A stretch of 41,899 nt of DNA from Rufibacter sediminis (GTDB lineage: Bacteria; Bacteroidota; Bacteroidia; Cytophagales; Hymenobacteraceae). Shown piece after piece: positions 7,054-15,437 of the stretch. The notes beneath the pieces are model-generated. The model saw nothing but the letters and a program-made list of their open reading frames with translations. It did no database searches and was not told where the DNA came from. A program made the translations under genes and the position numbers. Positions within the stretch are counted from its first letter, which is position 1, and every line of letters begins with the position of its first letter. The DNA lies in contig NZ_JACOAF010000037.1 of NCBI RefSeq assembly GCF_014269285.1, forward strand, positions 79,352 through 121,250, given 5' to 3'.

Positions 7054-8739
7054 CTACTTCGTCACTCTGAACCAGTCATAATCGGCGTAGCCGGAGTCAT
7101 TGGTTTTATCATCGCGCAGTGCGAACAAGCCCACTTTGGCCCCTATCCATTTGCCGGGCACGGCGGTGAAGACGCTCCCCGCGTTTTTGAAGTTCTGGCC
7201 GTCTTCTGAGTAGCTGAACTGGCACTGGGCGCCTTTACTCACCTGCACCCGGAACTGCACTTCGTTTCCGGTCAGTTTTCCTAACACCTGCTCTTTTTCA
7301 GGTGTGCCTTTGTCGGCTTTGAGGGCGGTGTTGTAGGTCAGGTACAGACCGTCCTTTCTGTTCACCACCGATATATAGCCGTAATCCATGCCCATCACCA
7401 CCAGACCAGTGCGCTCGTTCTGCAGTTTAGGATTGGGCGTGAACCTGAGTTTGGTGGTCACGGTGAAATTCTCGGCGGGGAATTTCTGGAGCAGCAGGTT
7501 GGGCACATCCCAGAGGTTTTTACCGCCCTCGGGCATCTGATCCGTAAAAAGGCGCAAGTGACCTTTGTTGGAGGCGAAAGCCCAGGTGGCTTTGGGGTTG
7601 GCATGCCACTGCCACTGCAAGCCCAGCAGATGGCTGTCAAACTCGTCTGACTCGGCGGGCGTTGCCACGGGGAAGGTTTTGCCCACGTTTGGTTTTTTGA
7701 AGCGTAGAACGGGTTGGCCTTTTCCATCGCCGTCCGGGTCTTCGCCAATCACGGGCCAATCGTTCACCCACTTCATGGGCTGCAGGTGCACTACCCGGCC
7801 GTACGCTTCCTTGTCCTGAAAATGCAGGAACCAGTCCTCGCCGGTTTTGGTGTCTACCCAAGCGCCCTGGTGCGGACCGTTAATGGGTGTTTTGCCCTGG
7901 TCCATCACAATTTTCTCCTCGTAGGGTCCGTAGATGTTTTTAGACCGAAGCACCAGCTGCCAGCCCGTGGCCACGCCACCCGCCGGCGCGAAAATGTAGT
8001 AGTAGCCGTTCCGTTTGTAGAACTTGGGGCCTTCCACGGTGGGGTGCGCGTCATGGCCGTCAAACACCATCACGCCCTCGTCCAGCACTTGGGTGCCCTC
8101 GGGGTTCATGCGGTTCACGGTAAGCATGCTTTTCACGCCCGCCCGGCTCCCGGCCCAGCCGTGCACCAGGTAAGCGTTGCCGTCCTCGTCCCAGAACGGG
8201 CAGGAATCAATCAAGCCTTTGCCTTCCATCACCAACACGGGAGTTTCCCAGCGGCCCGCGGGGTTCCTGGTTTTCACCATGTAAATCCCGAAATCCGGAT
8301 CGCCCCAGTAAATGTAGAACTCGCCTTTGTGGTGCCGGATGGCAGGCGCCCACACGCCATTGCCGTGCTGCGGCTTGGCAAAATGCTGGAAAGGCGGTAA
8401 ACGGTCAATGGCGTACCCAATGATCTGCCAGTTTACCAGGTCCCTGGAATGCAGAATCTGTAAGCCCGGAATGGAACTGAAACTGGACGAGGTCATGTAG
8501 TAATCATCGCCCACACGGCAGACATCCGGATCAGAATAATCGGAGTTGAGTACGGGGTTTTGGTACGTTCCGTCGCCCTGGTCAGACACCCACACCTTTG
8601 AAACGGCGCTCGTCGGCAAAGCCACAGCGCCCGCTGAGGCGCTGGTGCTGGACATGGATACCTGGGTGCGGGTTTTCTCTGTTGTACAAGCGGTAAATAG
8701 CACCAGTAAACTCAGGGCAAGCTGTTTTTTAGAAAGCAT
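7054..8739 (-). CDS. GH43 beta-xylosidase/arabinofuranosidase-type lipoprotein
   Basis: This 561-residue protein starts at the ATG at 8739. The reading frame extends to a GTG at 8769, but the lipoprotein signal (Cys18 in LFTAC) begins at the ATG. The five-bladed propeller has the GH43 landmarks: NSDYSDPDV (base Asp70), GLIDSCPFWDEDGNAYLVHG in the middle (pKa-modulating Asp) and TVEGPKFYKRNGYYY (acid Glu). From about residue 360, a C-terminal beta-sandwich of the beta-xylosidase type (GH43_C2) follows. GH43 enzymes cut alpha-L-arabinose or beta-xylose bonds, which suggests trimming of pectin side chains or xylogalacturonan; specificity is not readable here. A 297-nt gap on the 3' side of PME1 separates it from the GH105-PME1 pair upstream. 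Confidence 0.9.
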   Translation of the reverse strand: MLSKKQLALSLLVLFTACTTEKTRTQVSMSSTSASAGAVALPTSAVSKVWVSDQGDGTYQNPVLNSDYSDPDVCRVGDDYYMTSSSFSSIPGLQILHSRDLVNWQIIGYAIDRLPPFQHFAKPQHGNGVWAPAIRHHKGEFYIYWGDPDFGIYMVKTRNPAGRWETPVLVMEGKGLIDSCPFWDEDGNAYLVHGWAGSRAGVKSMLTVNRMNPEGTQVLDEGVMVFDGHDAHPTVEGPKFYKRNGYYYIFAPAGGVATGWQLVLRSKNIYGPYEEKIVMDQGKTPINGPHQGAWVDTKTGEDWFLHFQDKEAYGRVVHLQPMKWVNDWPVIGEDPDGDGKGQPVLRFKKPNVGKTFPVATPAESDEFDSHLLGLQWQWHANPKATWAFASNKGHLRLFTDQMPEGGKNLWDVPNLLLQKFPAENFTVTTKLRFTPNPKLQNERTGLVVMGMDYGYISVVNRKDGLYLTYNTALKADKGTPEKEQVLGKLTGNEVQFRVQVSKGAQCQFSYSEDGQNFKNAGSVFTAVPGKWIGAKVGLFALRDDKTNDSGYADYDWFRVTK

Positions 8740-8778
8740 GTAATCTATTTTTTTAGCACCAGACGGCACTTTTATCGC

Positions 8779-8925
8779 TTATTTAAAGGTCACGCGCTTG
8801 GTATCTTTTTCATTGCCCACCTGCACGAAAATGAAGTACAGGCCGCTGGGCAGCATTCTCCCCCGTTGATCGCCCCCGTTCCAGCGCACGTGGTGTCTCC
8901 AGCAGGAGCAATGTAAGTAGTTCAT
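8779..8925 (-). pseudogene. Relic of a type IX secretion (Por) C-terminal sorting tail
   Basis: Read on the minus strand, this gives a 48-residue frame ending at TAA at 8779. Its last part, VRWNGGDQRGRMLPSGLYF then IFVQVGNEKDTKRVTFK, is the classic end of a FlgD-like/T9SS type A sorting domain (W.G.D..G....SG.YF......K.V..K). The upstream half is unlike any domain, and a stop codon in frame lies at 953-955 of the 8-kb block (8953-8955). A full secreted protein is therefore missing; only its export tail survives. I infer deletion of a T9SS-secreted protein, probably a pectinase given the site. Confidence 0.7.
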
Positions 8926-8975
8926 TTCCGAATTCGTTTCCTCTCCCTTCCTTCACAGGAAGAATCATCCTTGCA

Positions 8976-9012
8976 TCTGTTTTACAGCCGATTTCCTGAA
9001 ACGACCCTGAAA
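8976..9012. repeat. Degenerate intergenic inverted repeat, copy 8
   Basis: TGTTTTACAGCCGATTTCC is answered by TGAAACGACCCTGAAAAC. It lies 54 nt beyond the stop of the first pectin methylesterase. Confidence 0.65.
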
Positions 9013-9066
9013 ACCCACGCCCTCTTTTAACCGATCAGCGGAAGAAAGCAGACCTTGGTCACCCGG

Positions 9067-10044
9067 TTACTTACCGGCGGTGACTACCTGCCCGGGAACC
9101 CAGTCCCCGAAGATGTTTTTCAGGGAGTATTGCTTGGCTTCCTCCTCGGTGAGCTGCTTTGCCCAGTGCACGCGCCCGGTTCTGGAGGCACCCGGGCCGC
9201 TGGAGTTGAACTCGGCGTACAGTACTTGTTTCTCCGCTTCGGGTTTGTTCCAGTTGTGCCAGCCCTCCGGCCTGATGTGCTTGCCCAGGTAAGTATTGAT
9301 AAACACCGTTTTGGCGAACGGGCGCCAGGGGCGGCCCAGGTAGTAGGACTTCTCGGGCGCATCCCCGGTGAGGCGGCAGTTCAGAAACACGAACCCGTAC
9401 GGCGCGCCTTCCAGAGTGGAAGCGGCGGTGACAAAGTTTCCGCCTTTTTTGCTGAAGATCTCACAGTTCTCAAACACCGCCGTAGACCACCCGAAGATAA
9501 AATCAGTGGTGCCTTCTATGTAGCAGTTCTTGTAGTATTGGCGGCTTTTCTCGCCATGCGGGTAAAGGGTGTCCTGAAAACCCAGGAAGCGGCAGTTCTG
9601 GAACATCACCTTGTCGCCGTCAATGCGCACCGCCACCGCCTGCCCTACTGGACCCGCGGCGTTCTCAAATGTGAGGCTTTCGGCGGTGAAATCGTCCCCG
9701 AACACGAAGAAACTGGTGGAGCCGGTGGTGCCCATTTCCTCGCCAAACCGGTTCTTTTTAGACGCGTAATCGTCAAAGGTGAGAATGGTTTTCTTCACGT
9801 CCTCGCCTATCATCTTCACGGCGGTCTTGGAAGCGGGCAAAGTCAGTTTCTCTTTGTAGGTGCCGTTTTTGATGTAAATGGTGGTGACATTCTTCCGAAA
9901 ATCGGGCACGGCGTTGATGGCTTCCTGCACGGTTTTAAAGGTTCCGCTGCCGTCTTTTGCTACCACAAAGTCATACTTCTGGGCCGGCGCGAGCAGAGCA
10001 GCGCCCAGAAAAATCAGCAGGATAAAAGTGCTTTTGAGGTTCAT
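9067..10044 (-). CDS. Pectin methylesterase (CE8), first copy
   Basis: This 325-residue secreted pectinesterase removes methyl groups from homogalacturonan, making it open to PL1 and GH28. A signal peptide ends near LAPAQ (about residue 22). The CE8 landmarks are complete: GPVGQAVA with Gln135, FQDTLY with Gln157 and Asp158, TTDFIFG with nucleophile Asp181, and YLGRPWRP with Arg238 and Trp240. There is no pro-domain, as is normal for bacteria. Only 9 nt separate it from the GH105 gene upstream, so the two are co-transcribed. The other CE8 copy is at 11351. Confidence 0.94.
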   Translation of the reverse strand: MNLKSTFILLIFLGAALLAPAQKYDFVVAKDGSGTFKTVQEAINAVPDFRKNVTTIYIKNGTYKEKLTLPASKTAVKMIGEDVKKTILTFDDYASKKNRFGEEMGTTGSTSFFVFGDDFTAESLTFENAAGPVGQAVAVRIDGDKVMFQNCRFLGFQDTLYPHGEKSRQYYKNCYIEGTTDFIFGWSTAVFENCEIFSKKGGNFVTAASTLEGAPYGFVFLNCRLTGDAPEKSYYLGRPWRPFAKTVFINTYLGKHIRPEGWHNWNKPEAEKQVLYAEFNSSGPGASRTGRVHWAKQLTEEEAKQYSLKNIFGDWVPGQVVTAGK

Positions 10045-10053
10045 GCGCGATGC

Positions 10054-11283
10054 TTAGTTAGAGGCCGAGGCTTTGCCCATTTCTTCAAACTCCAGGGAGG
10101 CCATGATGAACGGCGACACGGCTTTGGGGTCGTTGTCGCGTTTCTGTTCGTTGATGTAGTACTCGTAGCTGCCGTCGCGGTACGGGGTTCCGCCCAGACC
10201 AGCCACCGCACACACGCTGGTGATGCTGATGGTACCGTCCTCGTTTTTCTTGATCAGGTTCTCCAGTAACCCTTTGTAGCCTTGGCGGGCGTCTTCCAGG
10301 TACTTTTGATCGATGTAGCCTTTCTTGGTGGCCTTCACCAGAAAGTACGTGAACATGCTGGAAACCGAGCCCTCCAGGTAATTTCCTTCCCGGCCGCCCT
10401 GGTCCACCACCTGCCACCACAAACCGGTTTCAGGATCCTGGTACTGGGCAATGGCCTGCGCCATCTTTTTGGTCACGCGCAACACCTCGCCGCGTTGCGG
10501 ATGGTTCTGCGGCAGGTAATCCAGGGCATCTACCAGCGCCATGGACAGCCAGCCCATGGCCCGGCCCCACACGTTGGGCGACAGACCAGTTTCCGGATCG
10601 GCCCATTTCTGCTCGCGCTTCTCGTCCCAGGCGTGGTAGAACAGGCCTTTCTTCTCGTCCCAGGTGTGTTTGTCAATGAGGATGATTTGCTTCACCACGT
10701 CATCGTACAAAGCGGGTTCATTGAACTCAGTGGCATACTGCGCCAAAAACGGCGAGGCCATGTACAAGCCGTCCAGCCACATCTGGTGCGGATAGATTTT
10801 CTTGTGCCAGAAACCACCTTCCGAGGTTCGGGGGTGCGTGCGCATCTGGTCACGGAGCTCGTCAACCGCGATCTTATACTTCTGCTGGCCGGTTTCTTTG
10901 TACAGCCCGATCAGGAACTTGCCCGGGTTCACGCGGTCAATGTTGTAATCGGATTTCTTGTAGGTTTTGATTTTGCCATCGGCGGTAATCATGGTATCCG
11001 CGAAGGCCTTGATGTAGGTGAAATACTTCTGGTCGCCGGTTCGCTTCCAAACCCGCTCCAAAGCACTCGCGAAAAGCCCCTGCGTGTAATCCCACTTCGG
11101 CTCGCTGCGGAAATCAATCATCCAGCCCTGCGGGCTGCGCTTCATCTCAGAATCGGCCATCCAGACGGAGTACGGCTTACCGGAGGGGGCAGTGGCGGGC
11201 GCACCGGCCGTGGTGGTTTGACCCGAGCGGCACCCCAGAGTGAGGACGGAGAAAGCAAGTAGGGCGTAGTGAGCAAGCTTCAT
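10054..11283 (-). CDS. GH105 unsaturated galacturonidase/rhamnogalacturonyl hydrolase lipoprotein
   Basis: This 409-residue lipoprotein (Cys18 in LTLGC) has the alpha/alpha-barrel of GH105 (YteR/RhiN-type). The conserved substrate-site residues are visible: WDYTQG (64-69), YPHQMWLDG with catalytic Asp171, and WGRAMGW (239-245). The family removes the 4,5-unsaturated uronic acid from the non-reducing end of lyase products by hydration. It thus follows the PL1 enzyme and supplies the sugar handled by KduI. Absence of rhamnogalacturonan lyases here favours homogalacturonan products over RG-I. It is transcribed after PME2, with a 67-nt gap that holds an inverted repeat. Confidence 0.93.
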   Translation of the reverse strand: MKLAHYALLAFSVLTLGCRSGQTTTAGAPATAPSGKPYSVWMADSEMKRSPQGWMIDFRSEPKWDYTQGLFASALERVWKRTGDQKYFTYIKAFADTMITADGKIKTYKKSDYNIDRVNPGKFLIGLYKETGQQKYKIAVDELRDQMRTHPRTSEGGFWHKKIYPHQMWLDGLYMASPFLAQYATEFNEPALYDDVVKQIILIDKHTWDEKKGLFYHAWDEKREQKWADPETGLSPNVWGRAMGWLSMALVDALDYLPQNHPQRGEVLRVTKKMAQAIAQYQDPETGLWWQVVDQGGREGNYLEGSVSSMFTYFLVKATKKGYIDQKYLEDARQGYKGLLENLIKKNEDGTISITSVCAVAGLGGTPYRDGSYEYYINEQKRDNDPKAVSPFIMASLEFEEMGKASASN

Positions 11284-11312
11284 ATAGGTACTAGAAAAAA
11301 TTCTTGAAAGCG

Positions 11313-11352
11313 GTGTTTTAGGGTCGATTTTCAGAAAACGAGTCGAAAACTC
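11313..11352. repeat. Degenerate intergenic inverted repeat, copy 9
   Basis: GTGTTTTAGGGTCGATTTTC is answered by GAAAACGAGTCGAAAACTC. It directly adjoins the stop codon of PME2 and fills most of the gap to GH105. Confidence 0.7.
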
Positions 11353-12301
11353 ATTGCGTGGGGTTCCAGTGGTCGTCTCCTGCCAGAATCCGTTCCGGCT
11401 TGTATTTCCGGGCTTCTTTCCAGGAAAGTTGCTTGGACCAGGCGACCCGTTTCTCAGGAGCCGCGCCCGGCCCGGTGGATTTATACTCAGCGTAGAGGGC
11501 GGTTTTCTCAGCGTCTGGTTTGTTCCAGTTGTGCCAGCCCTCGGGCAGGATGTGAGCGCCCAATTCAGTATTCAGGAAAACCGTCTGGGCATAAGGTCGC
11601 CACGGCCGGCCCAGGTAAACTTTGGTAGCCTGCGGCGCTGACGTGGTGATGGTGCAATTGAGGAAAACGAAGCCATACGGCTGGTGCTGCGGCGTAGAGG
11701 CGGCGGTGATGTAGGAGTTCTTTTTGCAATGGATGGTGCAGTTCTGGAACACCGCTGTGGCAGGCCCAAAGATAAAGTCGGTGGTGCCTTCTATGTAGCA
11801 GTTCACGTAGTACTGGCGGCTGTTGTCTACCCCGGCGTAAACGGTATCCTGATCGCCCAGAATGCGGCAGTTCCTGAACACGCAGCGGTCGGCCTCCACG
11901 TGCAGGGCCACAGCCTGCCCCACAGGACCGGCATCGTTCTGGAAGGTGAGGTTTTCGGCCCGAAATCCGTTTCCCTGCACCAAAACGGTGTACGACGTGA
12001 AGGTGTTGATCTGGCCTTTGCCCGAGTAATCATTCCAGACGATGATGGTTTTGTCCCGGTCTTCGCCCAGGAAAGTGAGGTTGGTTTTCCAGGAGGAGAT
12101 CACGAGCTTCTCGCGGTAAATGCCGTTTTTGATGAGTATTTCAATCCGCTCGTTGGGAAAGGCCGGAATGGCATCTACCGCGCTCTGGATGGTGGCATGA
12201 TCGCCGCTGCCATCCTGGGTCACCACTAGGCGCTTTTGCTGCCCATTTGCAGAAAGCACCGCCAAAACGCCAATCAGAAAGAAACCGAACCACTTTTTCA
12301 T
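11351..12301 (-). CDS. Pectin methylesterase (CE8), second copy
   Basis: This 316-residue pectinesterase has a signal peptide of about 20 residues (ending SANGQ). Catalytic landmarks are GPVGQAVA with Gln129, DQDTVY with Asp152, TTDFIFG with nucleophile Asp175, and YLGRPWRP with Arg232 and Trp234. It is clearly a paralog of the copy at 9067, differing most in the loop after residue 90, where a YSGKGQINTF segment replaces the other's longer charged loop. Two copies may cover different methylation patterns or compartments. The PL1 gene ends 10 nt upstream, so PL1 and this gene form one transcript. Confidence 0.94.
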   Translation of the reverse strand: MKKWFGFFLIGVLAVLSANGQQKRLVVTQDGSGDHATIQSAVDAIPAFPNERIEILIKNGIYREKLVISSWKTNLTFLGEDRDKTIIVWNDYSGKGQINTFTSYTVLVQGNGFRAENLTFQNDAGPVGQAVALHVEADRCVFRNCRILGDQDTVYAGVDNSRQYYVNCYIEGTTDFIFGPATAVFQNCTIHCKKNSYITAASTPQHQPYGFVFLNCTITTSAPQATKVYLGRPWRPYAQTVFLNTELGAHILPEGWHNWNKPDAEKTALYAEYKSTGPGAAPEKRVAWSKQLSWKEARKYKPERILAGDDHWNPTQ

Positions 12302-12311
12302 GATCTTTCCT

Positions 12312-13754
12312 TTAGTTAACCAGGCTGTTTAAGTACACTTCCAAGTTAGTGTAGTGCTTGTCCAGGGTGAACGCGGCGGCATCAGCGGCACTGGCCGGGT
12401 TCAGTTTCTGCTTTGTTTCCCACGCATCGGGCAGGCCGTCCTGGTCTTGGTCCTGAGGGGCGGGAGCGGTTTTCAGCTGCGGGAAACCACCCACGTCACG
12501 CTGAGAGTCAATGATGCCGTTTTTCTTTTTGCCGCTGGTGGAGGTACCGGTTCGCACTTCCTGCACAATACGCGCATCCACGGCGTCTCTTTTCAGACTC
12601 GCGCCCGCATGGGCCAACACCGCCTCCAGAGCTGCTTTGGGTTCCTGCACCTGAATGGAGATGGTCGCAAAAGGCTGACTGGCTTTCACGAACTGCACCG
12701 AGTCCATGTTGTCTGGCTGAATGCCTCCGGCCCAGTTGTCTTTGCTGACGTCGGCAAACCCCTCCACCTGATTTCCGGCCACGTAGAATTTCCCGTAGGG
12801 CGCCGATGGGTTGACAATCCGGTTGCGCTTAGATTCCAGCGTGGCGGGCCCGGGCTTGAAGTAGTTGTTCACCAGATTGTAGCGGCCTTTTTCTCCGCCG
12901 TAAATGCTGTTGTGGCCCCAGTTGTAGATCACATTGTTCGTAAAATCCACCAATTCACCCGCAGGGTTGGGCACCGATTTGGACCCGCTGAACCGTGGGT
13001 TCCGGCTGTTGTTGCTGGCGATGAGGTTGTGGTGAAACGAGGCTCCCTCGCCTCCCCAGATGCCGCCGTAGCCGTGGTCTCCTTTGGCGTGCACCGAGGC
13101 GTTCAGGGCTTCGGCAATGATGCTCCACTGCAGGGTGAAGTTCTTGTTGTAGTAGAAGGAGGCGCATTCATCGGTGGCCCAGCTCATGGAGCAATGGTCG
13201 ATGATGATGTTGCTATTACCTCGGTTGGCCCCGAACGCATCGGCCTGCTGGGCTTTCTCATCGCCCAACCGGAACCGCAGGTAACGCACAATCACGTTAT
13301 CGGCTTTGATGCTGACCTGGTAATTCTTCAGACAGATGCCCTCGCCGGGTGCCGATTGGCCGGCAATGGTTAGGTCACCGTTGTTGATGTCCAGCGGTGA
13401 CTGCAGTTCAATGGTGCCCGCCACCGCAAACACAATCATGCGGGGGCCTTTCTTGCGGATGGCTTCGCGCAGACTTCCCGGACCAGAGTCAGCGAGGGTA
13501 GAAACGATCAGGGTTTGGCCTCCGCGCCCGCCGGTCGTGAACTTCCCGAACCCTTCGGCCCCGGGAAATGCCAGTACCTGCGTCTGCTCACCAGCCGAGT
13601 CAGCCGGAGCGGGCGCTTCCGTGGTTTTAGCTGGTGTTTCACCCGCCTGACCTACCGGCGCAGAGCCTACTTTCTGGGCGCAACCGGCCACCATCACCAT
13701 CTGGAACGCCAACCCCAGGCAGGTACTCGCTACTCTATTGTTTCTGTTTTTCAT
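12312..13754 (-). CDS. PL1 pectate lyase lipoprotein
   Basis: This 480-residue lipoprotein (Cys25 in VAGC) cleaves de-esterified homogalacturonan by beta-elimination. After a linker rich in Ala, Pro and Thr (30-57) the beta-helix begins LAFPGAEGFGKFTTGGRGG. It contains IIIDHCSMSWATDE (183-196, Ca-site region) and the hallmark RNPRFSG (251-257) carrying the catalytic Arg. Near the C-terminus, DQDQDGLPDAWE (435-446) is a calcium-binding thrombospondin-3/EF-like loop, and the family closes with YTNLEVYLNSLV. Its unsaturated products feed GH105 and then KduI/KduD. It is first of the PL1-PME2 pair. Confidence 0.93.
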   Translation of the reverse strand: MKNRNNRVASTCLGLAFQMVMVAGCAQKVGSAPVGQAGETPAKTTEAPAPADSAGEQTQVLAFPGAEGFGKFTTGGRGGQTLIVSTLADSGPGSLREAIRKKGPRMIVFAVAGTIELQSPLDINNGDLTIAGQSAPGEGICLKNYQVSIKADNVIVRYLRFRLGDEKAQQADAFGANRGNSNIIIDHCSMSWATDECASFYYNKNFTLQWSIIAEALNASVHAKGDHGYGGIWGGEGASFHHNLIASNNSRNPRFSGSKSVPNPAGELVDFTNNVIYNWGHNSIYGGEKGRYNLVNNYFKPGPATLESKRNRIVNPSAPYGKFYVAGNQVEGFADVSKDNWAGGIQPDNMDSVQFVKASQPFATISIQVQEPKAALEAVLAHAGASLKRDAVDARIVQEVRTGTSTSGKKKNGIIDSQRDVGGFPQLKTAPAPQDQDQDGLPDAWETKQKLNPASAADAAAFTLDKHYTNLEVYLNSLVN

Positions 13755-13788
13755 GTAGTTCTACTTACTAAACTATTCCCGGCAGGAC

Positions 13789-13826
13789 CGTTTCCAGCGT
13801 CTTTTCCAAAAATCAGGCTAAAAACG
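13789..13826. repeat. Degenerate intergenic inverted repeat, copy 10
   Basis: CGTTTCCAGCGTCTTTTCC is answered by AAAAATCAGGCTAAAAACG. It lies 35 nt before the PL1 start, in the same gap as copy 11. Confidence 0.6.
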
Positions 13827-13892
13827 AGTGCACCTCTTTGAAATAAGACAAGTCTATGGTCACTCCCATTTCAGCTTCTTTCCGATGCCTTC

Positions 13893-13931
13893 CGTTTTGA
13901 GGCAGTTTTCAGAAAAACAGCCCTAAAGCCG
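13893..13931. repeat. Degenerate intergenic inverted repeat, copy 11
   Basis: CGTTTTGAGGCAGTTTTC is answered by GAAAAACAGCCCTAAAGCCG. It ends 3 nt from the DUF4861 stop. Two copies in one 180-bp gap is unusual. Confidence 0.7.
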
Positions 13932-13934
13932 ATT

Positions 13935-15233
13935 TTACCTGGACACCGTCACTTTCACCGGATTTGCCAGTTCCTCAGCGGTTCTGGTGATGTATTGCCG
14001 GAACTGCTCTTCGGTTTTGATGCCGTTCGGTTCCAGCTCCCAGGCGGCCAGAAAATAGTAGCTGGCCTGCCCGTTGGTAGGTTTCAGCTGCACCACGTGG
14101 CTCAGCGGATCATCGGAGAAGGAATTAAAATCCTGGGAATGGAACAGCACCGCAATCCCGATGTTGTCGGCCGGTTTGTTCAGGGTCTGGGCGCCATAGG
14201 TGTACATGTACCCGAAGCGTTTACCGGCCTCGCCGGGGTCGCTCACCAGTTTCGCGGCTTTGTCTTTGATGAGGCCCGTGGCCAGGTTCTGGGGCTGCCC
14301 GCCCTCCAGCCGGATCTGGTGGTGGGTCATGCGGGTACCGGCGTGGATGCTCAGTTGGGAGTGCACGTTCAACTTGTGGCCCGCCGCCTGCCACCCGTAG
14401 TACTGGGTGAGGATGGAGGAATACACCGGGCCGTTCTGGTTGATTTTGCTGTAGGTGCTGTCTGTTTTCTCCACCCGCACGGCTTTGCCGTTGTCATACA
14501 TAGCCAAGGTACCAACGCCCAGGGCTTTCCCTACTTTGAGCACGTCCATGCCCCAGGGCTGCGGGTTGTGGTAAGAGTCATAGCCATCTAGCCCCACTTT
14601 CTGCAACACCATCTCGGGTGTTTTCTTCCCGAACACGTCCACGGCATTGCGCCAGTCCAGGTAAAAACGGTAGCCCACTTTGTCTGACTCCCAACCCGGG
14701 CCCTCGTAGCGGAGGTAGTAGGAATGGTCAGTCAGTTCACTGGGAACGCGTAGGGAATCAATGTTCTGGAAAGTACCGCCTACGTATTTCCGTTTATCCC
14801 AGGCACCGCCTACTTTCTTAGAAAGCTCGGCCTGGGTACGTTTGGGATACGTGCGCGGATTGGCTCCTGCCGGATGGTATTGCACCGTCAGTTTACGAGT
14901 TTCGCCAGCCGCCATCTGGTCCAACACCAACGCGATGCCCCGGTTTTCCTGGTCTTGGCCGTTGTACTGGCTGGGGATTTCCGTGGTACCGTCGGTCACG
15001 ATGAACGCGTTCCGGTTGAAAGCCGCCTGTTTCCTGGGTAACTCCTCTTCCCTGATGAGCACCAACACACTCTCCCGCTCCCGAGCCAGGGGGTTGGCTA
15101 CTGCTACCGTGAACGATTCAGGAAATTCAGCGGAGGCTGCGTTCTGCGAAGGTTGGCTGGTAGTACAACCCAGATTCTGCAGAAGCAGGAATACGAAAAT
15201 TCCATTGGTCCATTTTTTTATGCTACTCGTCAT
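13935..15233 (-). CDS. DUF4861-family lipoprotein
   Basis: This 432-residue protein has a lipobox at Cys23 (NLGC) and then one domain resembling DUF4861 (PF16153): an N-terminal beta-sandwich with VAVANPLARERESVLVLI, then YYLRYEGPGWESDKVGYRFYLD, the segment QPWGMDVLKVGKALGVG, and a C-terminal YYFLAAWELE. Members occur in polysaccharide loci of Bacteroidota and have an uncertain role. The large all-beta build recalls carbohydrate-active sandwich folds, and the conserved aromatic and acidic residues could form an active site. Here it is flanked by SusCD-linked genes and PL1, so a pectin-related enzymatic or binding function is likely but not shown. Confidence 0.82.
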   Translation of the reverse strand: MTSSIKKWTNGIFVFLLLQNLGCTTSQPSQNAASAEFPESFTVAVANPLARERESVLVLIREEELPRKQAAFNRNAFIVTDGTTEIPSQYNGQDQENRGIALVLDQMAAGETRKLTVQYHPAGANPRTYPKRTQAELSKKVGGAWDKRKYVGGTFQNIDSLRVPSELTDHSYYLRYEGPGWESDKVGYRFYLDWRNAVDVFGKKTPEMVLQKVGLDGYDSYHNPQPWGMDVLKVGKALGVGTLAMYDNGKAVRVEKTDSTYSKINQNGPVYSSILTQYYGWQAAGHKLNVHSQLSIHAGTRMTHHQIRLEGGQPQNLATGLIKDKAAKLVSDPGEAGKRFGYMYTYGAQTLNKPADNIGIAVLFHSQDFNSFSDDPLSHVVQLKPTNGQASYYFLAAWELEPNGIKTEEQFRQYITRTAEELANPVKVTVSR

Positions 15234-15288
15234 GATTTCTGTAGGTGCTAAGTAAATCCTACCAAGGGCAGAAATACTGTTCTGATTC

Positions 15289-15325
15289 TGTTTAGGAGCC
15301 CTTTTTAGAAAACAGGCACTAAACG
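15289..15325. repeat. Degenerate intergenic inverted repeat, copy 12
   Basis: TGTTTAGGAGCCCTTTTTAG is answered by AAAACAGGCACTAAACGG. A second hairpin in the same gap pairs AGAGGTATG (15363-15371) with CATACCTCT (15390-15398), 9 bp perfect. Either could end the SusCD-DUF4957 transcript. Confidence 0.65.
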
Positions 15326-15437
15326 GTTTTCAATGTCTACCCCCTCGCCCGCAGGAAGGAGTAGAGGTATGATCAGATTTAGTTCCAACCATACCTCTCT
15401 CGTTCTTCATACCATCACAAAGACGTATTCAGGTGGC

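Larger units (their letters stand above)
8740..9066. other. Intergenic region with a secretion-tail relic
   Basis: This 327-bp gap between the first pectin methylesterase and GH43 holds the relic of a type IX sorting tail (8779-8925) and an inverted repeat (8976-9012). A small hairpin, CTTCCTtcacAGGAAG, sits at 8945-8960. I see no intact gene. Confidence 0.65.

Noticed and set aside
8740..8769. A GTG start for GH43 ten codons upstream
   Set aside because: It would put ten residues in front of a good lipoprotein signal that starts at the ATG at 8739.
9055..10269. A 404-codon plus-strand frame over the first pectin methylesterase and GH105
   Set aside because: It is antisense to two well supported enzymes and has a biased residue make-up with no recognisable motifs.
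13783..13795. A LacI-type site in the PL1-DUF4861 gap (AGGACCGTTTCCA)
   Set aside because: It has four mismatches to the consensus and overlaps an inverted repeat, so I treat it as chance.
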